From positions 14,596,443-14,660,442 of the forward strand of contig OY829538.1 of assembly GCA_963691705.1 (NCBI GenBank): a stretch of 64,000 nucleotides of DNA, in the 5' to 3' direction. The translations under genes were made by a program, and so were the position numbers. The notes beneath the pieces are model-generated. The model searched no databases. It was not told where the DNA came from and saw nothing but the letters and a program-made list of their open reading frames with translations. Below, piece by piece: positions 1 through 9,696 of the stretch (positions are counted from its first letter, which is position 1; every line of letters begins with the position of its first letter). This stretch comes from Viola odorata. Taxonomy: Eukaryota > Streptophyta > Magnoliopsida > Malpighiales > Violaceae.

Positions 1-250
1 ACACCTACCTCTACAATCGGCGTTATCCCATCCCAGGTCATGCCTGACGCCACTCGAAAGGACCTTAGCGTTATCTGCCAAAGATAGCGCCTATAGAGCT
101 TTGGCAAGAATCTACCGCGTGGGCATCAAAGGACGCAAAGGAACTCGAGGATCTTTACAAGCCTGCCGTGGCGCAAAAGAGATAGCACTCATCCTGAGAC
201 CGAGAATGGAGCCCTTGGTAAACACTCGGGCTCATTTTCGGTTGGGCTTG
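1..250 (+). mobile_element. 3' end of the internal region of Tat-lineage element Tat0
   Basis: This is non-coding sequence just upstream of an LTR. Its last 16 bases (235-250) match, on the opposite strand, the motif taagcccaactgaaaa that lies next to the 3' LTR of Tat1 and Tat2. The preceding phrase about a run of 'aacactcgggct' also matches both elements in reverse complement. Tat0 is therefore in plus sense, opposite to Tat1 and Tat2. The rest of the element lies outside the window. Confidence 0.75.
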
Positions 251-522
251 TGATAACAATTGACATACCCCCAGGGCATTTTAGTCCTGGCAGGAGGTAT
301 CGTCGTCTTCAGCTACTGGAGGGCCTGCCTGGCCTCCTGCTAGTCCTGCCACCGGGGGGTGGTCGACGTCAGCGGGGGGGCCCATCCAGCACGATATGGC
401 GCCTATTCCCACCCCCGACAAGCACAGAAGCGTCATCTACTATACAAATGTCATCTACTTGGCATCACCCCATGGCACCCAAGCGGCACCTATTAGAGGT
501 GACGCCTCCCTACTAGATCTCC

Positions 523-530
523 TATAAATA
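523..530 (+). promoter_or_regulatory. TATA box of the Tat0 LTR
   Basis: TATAAATA stands in plus orientation in an LTR whose sense is plus. The equivalent box occurs on the minus strand of all four Tat1 and Tat2 LTRs. It is the presumed core promoter of the element. Confidence 0.65.
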
Positions 531-555
531 CCCCCCCCCTCCTAAGTAGAAAGGA

Positions 556-582
<27 letters not shown>
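556..582 (+). repeat. 27-nt poly-G tract
   Basis: An uninterrupted run of 27 G begins 25 bases after the TATA box, at about the expected transcription start. A CT-rich microsatellite (583-640, ctct/cact units) follows it. Long homopolymers are prone to sequencing and assembly length error. Confidence 0.85.
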
Positions 583-586
<4 letters not shown>

Positions 587-786
587 TCTCTCTCTCACTA
601 GACACTACTCTCTCACTACTCTCTCTCACTACTACTCCCACTTATACTGACTTGATCGTCGGAGTACCTGCACTGGGGACCCCCTCCGGTGCCTTGCAGG
701 TGTACCAGCAGCGTGGATTACCCCCTCAGAGGAGAAGATCTCCAGGATCCTTCCTACCCCCGGTACAATCTCACCAATTCTTATCA

Positions 787-1780
787 CCTCCTAAGTGCAA
801 TACCTAGGCAACCTAGATAAAATCGTTCGAGGTTCTTCAATAGGAGCCTGACCCTCCTAGGAGCAATACCTAGACAACCCAGATGAACTATGAATGGAGT
901 GATAACTTCGTGTTTTACTTGAGGCTTGATCCGGCTTATCAAACCGGATATAGAACAAGGATCTTGGAGATCAACTAAAGAGGACTCTTATGGTTTTTAA
1001 TTCAATTTAACATAAAGAAAACATAGAGGCGGCTCTCCCTTTTTATGGAAAGAAATCCGCCAAACCCTACTTAGTAGTTCACTTGCGCTTAACTACTTAA
1101 ACGCGCTCCTAATTATTTATCTACTTAATAATAAAATCCACCTTGATAAATAATAGTCAAACAACTTAAAATAAAGCCAATCTAGGTCCTGGTCAAGTCA
1201 AAGTCCGGTCAGAGTGACGAATGCTTGAGTCGGATCCGCTGGGTTGGGCTTTATTTCTGCACACCCTGAGTAGAACAAGGCGTTCTCTCAACTACCTCGG
1301 GCGAATTGGATGAAATTTGGAAAGCGTACTTATAAGACACATATCTCACCATGGTCCAAAGATAGTGTGGGGAAATATTCGTCCATCATCAAAAGGCTCG
1401 AAGGTGGCTTTCGCCGGCAGTATGATACTTTGGGTGAGGCGTTCTCCCTAACCTGTGATGTGATTGAGCTGGCACTTGGAAGGCTTGTTCTTGGTGATTT
1501 ATAAATACATCCTGTCTTTCCAGAATATTTCTTACATCAAAATTTGGGTTAGAGGTCCGACTTGGACCATGGTGGCCTCGGTGGTGCCTCGGTGGTGCCT
1601 CGGTTGTGGCGTGCGCAGATTGGCTGAGTCTAGTGAAGCTTCAGCCTTCAGTTCCTCGTGGATCAGGGAGCTTAGCCTCGCTTGCAGGGTCCTCTCGTGT
1701 AATGGCGCCTGCGAGCGGCAAGGGCACGGGTGTGGTAGATGCGGCTGGACTCCTAGTCTGACTAGTATCACACGGGGGTG
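787..1780. other. Unassigned sequence with a 32-bp direct repeat
   Basis: There is no convincing coding region. A 32-bp sequence at 787-818 recurs with five differences at 853-884. A TATA-like stretch (tttataaataca) lies near 1499, and a 12-bp period GC-rich repeat (gtggtgcctcgg) lies at about 1570-1607. This stretch should contain or follow the 5' LTR of Athila element A1, but I could not match it to the A1 3' LTR (26956-28408). It may instead belong to another decayed element. Confidence 0.5.
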
Positions 1781-2190
1781 CCATGGATGGGCTCGGGCAT
1801 GTGAGGGCATGCGATGGACATGGGTGGCATGGGCGTGCGAGAGGTGGGCACGGGCAGGCGGGGGCGTGCGATGTCAAGGCGGGGCACGGGCGTGCCATGG
1901 ATGGGCTCGGCCACGCTAGTGTGTGCGATGGCCATGGTTGGCACGGTCGTGCAAGAGATGGGCACGGGCACGCGGGGGCGTGCTATGTCAAGGCGGGGCT
2001 CGGGCGTGCCATGGATGGGCTCGGGCACGCGAGTGCGTGCGATGGCCGTAGGTGGCACGGGTGTGCGAGAGATGGGCACCGACACGTGGGGGCGTGCGAT
2101 TTCAAGGCGGGGCACGCGAGGGCGTGCGATGGCCAAGTGGGGCACGGGCGTGCGAGAGCATGTTGAGGGCTCGGGGGCGCAAGGGCATGG
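1781..2190 (+). repeat. 114-bp GC-rich minisatellite, about 3.5 copies
   Basis: The landmark ccatggatgggctcgg occurs at 1781, 1895 and 2009, exactly 114 bp apart; a fourth, partial copy runs to about 2190. The unit is rich in gcacggg and gcgtgcga words. Because 114 is divisible by three, open frames run through the array in several frames on both strands. I treat these as repeat artefacts. The array lies directly upstream of the Athila gag remnant. Confidence 0.85.
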
Positions 2191-2324
2191 AGAGGGCTGA
2201 AGCACAAAACAGAAAGAAAGCCAAGAGGAAATTTGATGGTGAATTTTCAGGGACACAAATAAAATCTAGTCCCAACAGCAATCTAGGCCAAGATCCAGGC
2301 CCAGCTGAAAACCCAATACCAATC

Positions 2325-3855
2325 ATGGAGGAAAACCAACAAGAACAGACGATGAGGGAACAAAACAGAGGGGTAGAATGAGTGACCTACTCCTGTATTA
2401 ATCTACCCCCAATGGCTAATGACTGGTCTATCAAGATAAATATCATAGCCAACTTAACCAAGTTCCATGGCCACTCAAACGAGAATCCATATAACCATTT
2501 GAGGAACCTTTACCTCCAATGTGACACTCTGAAACCAGTGGGAGTATCGATAGAGAGGGCCAAACTAAAAGCATTTCCCTGGTCTCTTGAAGACTCAGCA
2601 AAGAATTGGTTCTATAGCTTACCTCATAACACTATCACAACATGGGGAGATATGTCCGCTGCTTTTCTAAACAAATATTAGAACGCAACTAAGGTAGGGA
2701 CAACAAGGAAGAATTTAGAAGAATTTAGTCTCCATACAGCAGAGGGGAGGCGAGAGCTTGAGTGAGTATCATAAGAGGTATAGGGACCTTCAAGATATTT
2801 GCCCTACACATGGCGTGGCCGACAATCTTCTGATCCAATATTTCTATGACGGAATGTGTGTAAAGGATAAGGAGAGAGTGGATACAGCCGCTGGAGGGGC
2901 ACTTCAAGACCTTACGCCAACAAGAGCCAAATTGCTTCTCCAAACAATGGCCGATAATTGCCAAAACAATGCCTCATCCGAGAGAAATTCGGCACCTTCT
3001 TCTTTGAATGCTTTAAATGTTGAACATAAGCTTAATGAGATAACTAATATATTGATGAATTTTTCTACAGGTGCCACATCTCAAGTACAGCCTACGGTAG
3101 CAACAGCTAATCCTATGACCTCGATTTGTGGGATTTGCAAGCAATTAGATCATCCAACCCATAGTTGTTACATGGTGCAACAACCGGGTGATCCAGCCCC
3201 AATCCCAGTTAATGCGGCATATGGTTACAATCAAGGACAACCTAGATTTCCACATGAAAGTAACCAATACCCTTGGAGACAACATCCCAATCTAAGGTGG
3301 AGACAAGATCCACCTCAGCCTAGCCAACAACCACAACAACAATACAATCAGCAACCACAGCAATCCCCCATTAACTTTCAACACTTCGTACCCAAACCAC
3401 CTCAATCAAACCAGGCCAATGTCCCACTATTACCACCAGCACCTCAACCGCTTAAGATTACTGGAGTTCCCATAGAGGATATGTTGCAAAAATTCATGCA
3501 GGCAACCCAGTCTAGTCTTGTTAAGATGCAGAAATAGAACGTTGAAATACAAAAGTAAATCAACCAACTTACCCAACAGACGCAGCAACCTGAGTCAAGT
3601 GGCAAATTACCTTCCACCACTGAAAATAATCCCAGGCACAATGTAAGTGTTATTCATCTTAAGAGTGGAAGCGTTCTACCTGAAAGGAAGGGAGCAAAGT
3701 CGGACCAGGAGGTACACAATCAGTCGTTTGAGGATGAGGATAATGATGTGGATGAAGAAATCCAAGCAGAATCTCAGCCGGAACCAATCTTGGCTAAGAC
3801 TGAGACTAAGACTGAGACTAAGACTGACAATCCAGCTGAGACAGAAAAGGAGTAA
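2325..3855 (+). pseudogene. gag: Athila A1 gag pseudogene
   Basis: This is the decayed nucleocapsid/capsid gene of an Athila-lineage Ty3/gypsy element. The Gag domain spans about 2440-2990, with the family-typical phrases KFHGHSNENPYNHL and LLIQYFYDGM. A CCHC zinc knuckle (C-x2-C-x4-H-x4-C) lies at 3127-3168, followed by a Gln/Pro-rich linker. I place the start at the ATG at 2325, ahead of the first conserved block. The frame is broken by stops at 2379 and 2679, a frameshift near 2740, and stops at 3535, 3556 and 3853. The host capsid role is known for the family; this copy cannot make a full Gag. Confidence 0.88.
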
Positions 3856-3861
3856 CCAATC

Positions 3862-5139
3862 TTGGCCAAGCCATTGGCTAAGACTGATGAGCAGAGTTCG
3901 AAACCTCCGGAGATAATGGAGATTCCACCACCTTATCCCTCCAAGTCTTCCAAACCGAAGAAGTTAGATGAGGCTAAGGAATTCATGAATATTTTTGGCA
4001 AAGTGGCAGTGAATATTCCCATGCTAGATTTAATTTCTAAAGTACCATCTTATGCAAAAAAAATAAAAGAACTCTGTACTAACAAAAGAAAACTTGCAGG
4101 AATGGAGAGAGTGAATCTTACACAGAATGTTTCCTCAGTACTTCAGAGTAAATTCCCAGAGAAGTGCGGAGATCATGGAACCTTCACCATCCCTTGTAAG
4201 ATTGGGAACAAAACGGTGGAAAAAGCTCTTTGCGACTTAGGGGATGGAATCAACGTAATGTCCTTGAAAGAATATGAGATATTGCAAATGAGACCAATGA
4301 AAGAGACGCAGGTGGTGATTCAATTGGCTGACCGAACCGTAATTCATCCTAAGGGAGTAGTAGAGGACGTTCTCGTCTAAGTCAATAATTTTATATACCC
4401 TGTGGGTTTTTATATTATTGAGATGGATTCTAACTTACCTTTATATACAATAGATGTGCTCCAAGGTAGACCTTTCCTTAGGTCAATTAGAGCAAAGATA
4501 GATGTTTATAAAGGAAGTATCATTTTGGAATTTTTTGGGAGCACGATTAAGTTCTATATGAAGGAGGGATTAAAATATCAAAATGAGACGCACAGTGTTA
4601 ATTTTATTGATATTTTATACCCCATCGAAGAAGAAACTGCAGATTTCAGTGTTACTGACCCACTTGATTTTATCTTGAGCGGAAGTATCTCAGCTAAGAC
4701 ACTGACAAAATTGGAAGACCGAGTGGGAAACCGAGAAGATCTTAGGGAGATCTTAACAGATCTTCACGAGACTGAACCATTGAAGGAAGCATTGAATTGC
4801 CCATTGTTGAGCGTGTCTGATTCTAAAGTTTTACCATCTATTATGCAGGCACCCAAGCTGGATCTTAAGGAGTTGCCAGAACACCTTAAGTATGCCTATC
4901 TAGGCCAAGATAAAACTCTGCCAGTAATAATCTCAGCTAAGCTTTCCAGCGAAGAAGAAGCCAGATTGATAGACGCGTTGAAGGAACACAAAGAGGCTAT
5001 TGGATGGACCTTGGCAGATATCAAGGGCATATCCTCGACCATTTGTACCCACAAGATTCATGTGGAAGAGGATAAGAAAACAGTCCGACAACCCCAAAGG
5101 AGGCTAAACCCTCCGATGATGGAAGTTATCAAGAAATAA
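3862..5139 (+). pseudogene. pro: Athila A1 aspartic protease region
   Basis: This follows gag in the same frame. About 3990-4560 carries the conserved Athila protease block: NIPMLDLISKVPSYAKKIKE, the repeat RKLAG..RVNLTQN, then the catalytic-region phrase ALCDLG at about 4225-4242, and LQGRPFLR. The residue after Asp-Leu-Gly is Asp, where the A2 copy has Ala, so even this motif is off consensus. Stops interrupt at 4378 and 5137. The segment after 4800 leads into RT (IGWTLADIKGI is the usual pre-RT phrase). It normally cleaves the polyprotein; here it is inactive. Confidence 0.87.
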
Positions 5140-5148
5140 ATTATTAAG

Positions 5149-6015
5149 TTGCTTGATGCTGGAATTATTTACCCGATCTCTGATAGTTCATGGGTTTCCC
5201 CTGTGCAGGTTGTACCAAAGAAGATGGGGATTACCATGACCGAAGGGGAAGATGGAGTCAAAAGGACCACAAGAATTCAGAATGGGTGGAGGGTCTGCAT
5301 AGACTATCGCAGACTTAACGAAGTCACGAGGAAGGATCACTTTCCGTTACCATTCATTGACCAAATGGTGGAACGATTGACTGGGAAATCCCACTACTAT
5401 TTCTTGGATGGTTATTCAGGATTTCATCAAATCCCAGTGGCATTAGAAGACCAAGAGAAGACGACATTCACATATCCCTTCGGAACCTTTGCGTATAGGA
5501 GGATGTCATTCGGACTGTGCAACGCACCAGCCACCTTTCAAAGGTGTATGGTTAGTATCTTTTCAAACTATATGGAAAAAGGTATTGAAGTGTTCATGGA
5601 TGACTTCACCGTCTATGGTGATGATTTTGATCAATGCTTATCTAATCTGAAAAATGTTTTGAAAAGATGTGTGACCACTAATCTTGTGTTAAACTTTGAA
5701 AAATGCCACTTTATGGTAGAACAAGGTATTATCTTAGGCCATGTAGTTTCTAAGAAAGGTATAGAAGTCGACCAGGCTAAGATTGATGTTATTAAAAGCT
5801 TACCTTATCCCTCATGCGTGTGTGAGGTTAGAAGTTTTCTTAGCCACGCAGGATTTTATCGCAGGTTTATCAAAGACTTCTCAAAGATAGTAGAGCCGAT
5901 GTGCAAGCTGTTACAAAAAGAAGTGGACTTCAATTTTGACGAAGCTGGCCAAGTGGCGTTTGACAAGATCAAGGAGAAACTCACTACTGCCCCAATCATA
6001 CAAGCACCAGATTAG
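5149..6015 (+). pseudogene. pol: Athila A1 reverse transcriptase
   Basis: This is the reverse transcriptase domain of the same polyprotein, in the same frame as the protease. Recognisable blocks are WVSPVQVVPKK, WRVCIDYRRLNEVTRKDHFPLPF, the YSGFHQIPV block, FGLCNAPATFQRCM and the catalytic FMDDFTVYG (Asp-Asp codons at 5599-5604). The long insert ITMTEGEDGVKRTTRIQNGW is typical of Athila. The domain itself is uninterrupted; stops fall at its edges (5137, 6013). RT would copy element RNA to cDNA in the virus-like particle, but no intact polyprotein can be made. Confidence 0.92.
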
Positions 6016-6411
6016 AGTCTCCCATTTGAGTTGATGTGTGACCCTAGCAAGTCAGTCGTTGGTGTGGTTCTAGGGCAGAAGAATGGTAGAGATCCACACG
6101 TGATCTACTACTCCTCTAAGATGCTTGACGAGGCACAAAAGAACTATACCACAACGGAAAAGGAGTTATTTTCAATAATCTTTGCATTGGATAAATTCAG
6201 ATCGTATTTGTTGGGAACAAAAGTCATAGTCTTTTCTGACCATGCGACCTTGAGGTATCTCCTGACCAAATCAGAATCTAAGGCAAGACTGATCCGCTGG
6301 ATTTTACTTTTGCAGGAATATAATCTGGAGATTAAGGACAAAGCAGGAAAGGAAAACTTAGTCGTGGACCACCTGAGCAGATGCCTTGTAAAAGGCAATT
6401 TGGAACCAATC
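6016..6411 (+). pseudogene. pol: Athila A1 RNase H, cut by the Tat1 insertion
   Basis: The RNase H domain continues the RT frame ([22 protein letters not shown], then [13 protein letters not shown] and the domain end VVDHLSRCL). The frame stops being Athila at 6411, where Tat1 begins. It resumes in frame at 22478 with the phrase RDDFPDEHL, which directly follows this point in Athila elements. The duplicated pentamer caatc at 6407-6411 and 22473-22477 marks the insertion. Confidence 0.93.
6407..6411. repeat. Tat1 target-site duplication, left copy
   Basis: The bases are caatc, identical to 22473-22477. Removing one copy plus the element rejoins the Athila reading frame. Confidence 0.93.
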
Positions 6412-6947
6412 TGATAAGATCCGAGATCTCTTCGGGTCGAAAACGGTTGCTACAGCTAGTCGGAGGGGAAGCGATCGGCGTCGGAGGTACCTGCAAAGCG
6501 CCGGAGGGGGACTCCGGCGTAGACACTCCGATGCTTAAGTCAGTTCGGGTTTTCAGAATGGTAGAGGTTCTCCAAGATGATCTCGATCTTACCTTCTGTT
6601 TGGAAAGATGGGGGTATTTATAGGCCGAAGTTGGCGATACCTGACAGCGATAAGGGTGCAGCAATAAGCATCGTCCAAAGATATCGCTTCCAGCGATAAT
6701 AGGTAAGCCATCGCGGGCGATAATCACGTAAGGCCTATCAGGAGCGACATCCTCTCCGTTCCCCTAGGATGGGATGACGCCGTGCCCATAAAGATGCATG
6801 AGATCCCCCCCCGCTGAAGTCGACCATCCTAGGAAACGTCCGCCGGCCCGGGCGATAGGTTGGTTTTTCAGGGAAGCGTATAGAAACTCGTCAAGGATAG
6901 ATGCCGTAGCTACAATATTGCCGTCAGGAGCAATCCAATTGTTATCA
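6412..6947 (-). mobile_element. 3' LTR of Tat1
   Basis: The plus-strand text runs from TGATAAGATCCG to CAATTGTTATCA; sense is minus. A TATA box lies on the minus strand at 6615-6622. A run of 8 C (7 in the partner LTR) follows a gatgcatgagat word near 6803. It is 98% identical to 21939-22472. Confidence 0.95.
6615..6622 (-). promoter_or_regulatory. TATA box in the Tat1 3' LTR
   Basis: tatttata on the plus strand reads TATAAATA in the element's sense. It is present at the same place in the other LTR (22142-22149). Confidence 0.6.
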
Positions 6948-6963
6948 TAAGCCCAACTGAAAA
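6948..6963 (-). promoter_or_regulatory. Conserved motif at the 3' LTR edge (position of the plus-strand primer)
   Basis: The plus strand reads taagcccaactgaaaa; in sense it reads TTTTCAGTTGGGCTTA and abuts the 3' LTR, where a polypurine tract should lie. It is only partly purine-rich. The motif is conserved at the same place in Tat2 (30944-30959) and Tat0 (235-250), and recurs internally (8453-8468). Confidence 0.5.
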
Positions 6964-7863
6964 CTAGCCCGAGTGTTCACCAAGGGCTATCCATGTCTGA
7001 TATCTTTAGATAGGGGTTTGCTCTGTCATGAGGCGATATTTCCACAGAGGGCTTGAGCTTTCTTTATTGTTCAAAGGCTGATCAATCCCAATGCGGAACG
7101 AGGGCTTAGATCCACAACTTTCCACTAACTCGGTCAAGTTCGTCTTTGTTTCTTGTCAAAAAGACCTGTCTCCTCGAGACATTAAGAATTCTACTAGGAG
7201 GCCGCTGGGGCGCTCGTGATTCTGAAGGCTTTACTTTTATTCAGCGATACTGGCCCATTTGGCCTTTCAATAGGACTTATGAAGTCTCAGCTTTGTTCGA
7301 GTTATGGAAGGACCGTCAATAGGTCGCTTGCGATATCGTCGCGTATATTCAACCAGGCCGTACCATGGGCTGGCATATATTTCGGGTCTATCGTCCCTCC
7401 AAGTGTTCTGCAAAGACACAAAGGAGATAGAAACTTATATAGAAGTTAGCAAACTTTATACTTACAGAGGTTCGAGGTTACACGAGCCCAATTTTTCTTT
7501 TACGCTCGAGAAAACAGCGGTATCAGCGTGGCTTTATACCATTAGCTACCTTATGATTAGCGCGGCTTCATACCACCAGACGCCTGTGATGTCATCGCGG
7601 TTTTACGCATCCAAGGCCACCTGCGACATCAACGCGGCCTTACACTGTGGATACCGGTAACCTTATGGTTTTAGCGTCAGGGCTACCAGTGACACCGTGC
7701 CTCTCAACGTTTTTCAGACTCTGCCTCGTACTCCTTCCAGTATCTGTATCGTGAACGTCACCCGTCCCTTTCGTTCTACGCTTATCAATCCTCGAGGTTA
7801 TCGGGGTGGCTCGTCTTTTGAGGACCTCAATTTCTTTTCCCAAGGCCTCCCTTCACTGGAGTC
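6964..7863 (+). other. Upstream region of antisense gene a in Tat1
   Basis: I see no coding sequence here. It includes a short tandem array at 7526-7650, with a gcgcggcttcataccac-like word repeated four times at about 34-36 bp spacing. Two similar words occur upstream of the equivalent gene in Tat2 (31393, 31432). The region is the presumed promoter and 5' flank of gene a. Confidence 0.5.
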
Positions 7864-7870
7864 TATAAAT
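7864..7870 (+). promoter_or_regulatory. TATA box of antisense gene a (Tat1)
   Basis: TATAAAT lies 56 bases before the ATG at 7920. The same box lies 67 bases before the ATG in Tat2 (31585). Confidence 0.6.
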
Positions 7871-7919
7871 CGGAGAGCTTTCTCCACCCACGTTCTCCTC
7901 ATCTTTATCAGCTAGCATC

Positions 7920-8297
7920 ATGGATCATTTGACTAAGAATTTTCTTCTCTCCAAGGGTCATTCACTCAGGAACCTCAACGACGGTGACGTCGGTTTCCTG
8001 GAGAACATGCTGGTCAAGACTTCTGAGGATATTCTAGAGCTGCAAGAAATGCTGACTCCGCTTTATTCCCGGCTGGGGGCCATTTCCCTGGAGGACTTCA
8101 GTCCTTTGGAGAGCGTATCAAAGCTGTCCGTCTCCATCGCTCGGATTCAGGTAGTAATCGCCATGCTGCAGCAGCGTAAGGACATGTTGGGGTGCTGCCT
8201 GAAGGGGATGAGGGCCACTTCCCATGATCTTGTCCTGGTCATGGGTTCCTTGAGGGACCTTCCTGAGGTGCCCGAGGATACTGGTTCTGACACCTGA
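7920..8297 (+). CDS. Antisense ORF a of Tat1, 125-aa helical protein of unknown function
   Basis: This intact ORF lies on the strand opposite gag-pol, between pol and the 3' LTR. The start is the first ATG after a TATA box and is the same start used in Tat2. The product has no signal peptide or membrane segment. It looks largely helical, with the core IAMLQQRKD and CCLK near residues 80-94 and an acidic C-terminus (PEVPEDTGSD). About 61% of residues (my count) match the Tat2 copy at 31652-32041, also intact, so the protein has been held under constraint. I do not recognise its family. An AATAAATAAAT stretch about 70 bases after the stop could be a polyadenylation signal. Confidence 0.75.
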   Translation: MDHLTKNFLLSKGHSLRNLNDGDVGFLENMLVKTSEDILELQEMLTPLYSRLGAISLEDFSPLESVSKLSVSIARIQVVIAMLQQRKDMLGCCLKGMRATSHDLVLVMGSLRDLPEVPEDTGSDT

Positions 8298-8771
8298 TAA
8301 CGGTGGCTCCCTTTGGGCCTTTTTCTTTTCCTCTTGCCTTGTAATTGTATCTTTCGGCCGGTAGGCCATAATAAATAAATCATTTCAATCATTCCGCCTT
8401 GTAACTGTTCTTCTTCTTTACTGCGCTCTTTGTCATGTTCCAAGGAATATTCTTAGCCCAACTGAAAACAGTCTTGCCATTGGGCGGTTTTTCGGTTGAT
8501 CGTTCTGCCTTAACTCCGCGCCGTCCTCATTATAACAACTGATCAGCAGATATTAGCATTATTCTTGATTTGCGCGAGATTTCAACAGGCATGACTGCAA
8601 ATCTACATTTGCACTTCAGACTGTACACGTGCCAATCTTCAAGAGTCGGGTTGGAGGATCGAAGAGTCTCTTTTCTTCTTTTCCCGGCTATTTAATGAGG
8701 CTTTTCCTCCTTCATTCTTATCCATTTCTTTCTCCTTTATTTTTCTTCGTTATAGATCCTCTGCGAGTCTC
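8298..8771 (+). other. Spacer between antisense genes a and b (Tat1)
   Basis: It holds an AT-rich polyadenylation-like stretch (aataaataaat, about 8369-8379) and a second copy of the LTR-edge motif (8453-8468). A weak TATA-like box, tatttaat, lies at 8689-8696, 76 bases before the next ATG. There is no other coding sequence. Confidence 0.55.
8453..8468 (-). repeat. Internal second copy of the LTR-edge motif (Tat1)
   Basis: ttagcccaactgaaaa differs by one base from the motif at the 3' LTR edge (6948-6963). The Tat2 equivalent is at 32207-32222. It is conserved in position between genes a and b of both elements. Confidence 0.6.
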
Positions 8772-9230
8772 ATGGCTGATTCTTATTTGCTAGGTACGGC
8801 TTCGGGGAATTCACCGCCAACTCCTCCGACTACCCCTGACATAGATAATCCTCCCCCATCGCCTCCTTGGAGGCCGGTTGTCCGCCGGCGAGGTCGCAAG
8901 AGGCGGAGGAAGGAAGTTGAACAACGAAGGAAGGAGGCTGCCAAGGCCTCTAAGTCATTTTTCGACTCTCTGGCTTCTCTGGCTAGGGAGGAGAAAAAAT
9001 CGTTTCCTCTTTTGAGTGATTCACCTCCGTGGGTTCCTTCTGCTGGTTCAGCCGTTGATGCAGTATCGCCAAGCGTTAAGGAGAAAACAACCGGGTCGAC
9101 TACTGCCGCCAGAAAGAGGGTCGGTGAGTCTTCTCCCCCTGCTGTTGTGGATTCACCCTTCTGGGGTGGCGATGACGAAGAGGACGTAGTCTATTGCTAC
9201 GGCATTACTTGGTCCGACGGTGAAGAGTAG
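8772..9230 (+). CDS. Antisense ORF b of Tat1, 152-aa Pro/Lys-rich basic-acidic protein
   Basis: This is an intact ORF after gene a, on the same strand. The N-terminus MADSY is followed by a Pro/Thr-rich stretch (PPTPPTTPDIDNPPPSPPW). Residues about 37-60 form a strongly basic segment (VRRRGRKRRRKEVEQRRKE) that looks like a nuclear localisation signal. The C-terminus is acidic and ends DEEDVVYCYGITW plus five residues. Both ends are conserved in the Tat2 copy (32570-32988), which is frameshifted. The family is not recognised. Nuclear targeting is an inference from composition. Confidence 0.68.
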   Translation: MADSYLLGTASGNSPPTPPTTPDIDNPPPSPPWRPVVRRRGRKRRRKEVEQRRKEAAKASKSFFDSLASLAREEKKSFPLLSDSPPWVPSAGSAVDAVSPSVKEKTTGSTTAARKRVGESSPPAVVDSPFWGGDDEEDVVYCYGITWSDGEE

Positions 9231-9696
9231 GGCCTAATCCTTCTTTTTGTAGATGTCGTATGGCCTTCCTCATAATAATGAATGATGGTTTTACTTCCTT
9301 TTCGCTTCTCATCGCTTACTTATTGTTTCTTTCTGAGCGTTCCGGGTTATAGCGGAAGCGTCCCTTTCGCTACGGGTAACTGCCTTCAACTTCTAATCGG
9401 TAACTGTCTTCTTTCGGAAGGCACAAATGACTATCCACGTGTCTTTTTCTGTTCTGTACGTGTTTCATTTTTACAGGCTGTCTCTTCTTTAGGCTTTCCT
9501 TTATAAGGAAATCATCTCTCTCTTTTACTGCTTTTGCAAATATTTTGAGTTTCTGCACATTTTCTCTCTCTTCTGCACTTCTTTTCTTTGAGAGGTTTTA
9601 CTGCGACCGCTCACTGGTGCCGGCGACCGGCTCACTGGCTTTTTGCTCCAGGTATTTACTCCTTCTACCGCCGTAGATTTACTTTCCCTGTCCCTT
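9231..9696 (+). other. 5' flank of antisense gene c (Tat1)
   Basis: It contains TATAAGG at 9502-9508, 189 bases before the ATG, then a CT-rich leader with the word aggtatttactcc 47 bases ahead of the ATG. That word corresponds to aggtacttc in front of gene d and of both Tat2 homologues. No coding sequence is seen. Confidence 0.5.
9502..9508 (+). promoter_or_regulatory. TATA-like box of antisense gene c (Tat1)
   Basis: TATAAGG is aligned in position with TTTAAAAG at 33292-33299 in Tat2. A CT-rich leader follows both. Confidence 0.5.

Larger units (their letters stand above)
251..786 (+). mobile_element. 3' LTR of Tat0 (536 bp)
   Basis: The LTR runs from TGATAACAATTG to CAATTCTTATCA, the same termini as the Tat1 and Tat2 LTRs read in sense. 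It has a TATA box at 523-530 and a conserved block around 665-715 (gtacctgcactggggacc...gccttgcaggt) that matches the other Tat LTRs in reverse complement. Bases 787-791 (cctcc) would be the right copy of the target duplication; the left copy is outside the window. Confidence 0.8.

Noticed and set aside
1310..1504. Plus-strand 64-codon ORF
   Set aside because: No recognisable motif, no conservation elsewhere in the window, and it overlaps a TATA-like stretch; chance ORF.
1464..2256. Several overlapping open frames on both strands (up to 162 codons)
   Set aside because: They are produced by the 114-bp repeat, whose length is a multiple of three; composition is repeat-like and no domain is visible.
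3647..3916. Basic 89-codon frame inside the Athila gag-protease linker
   Set aside because: It is out of frame with gag-pol and arises from the ctgagactaaga repeat.
9650..9690. Short intron in the leader of gene c (aggtattt ... ccgtag)
   Set aside because: It would be well under the usual minimum plant intron length, and no consistent acceptor exists in the homologues.
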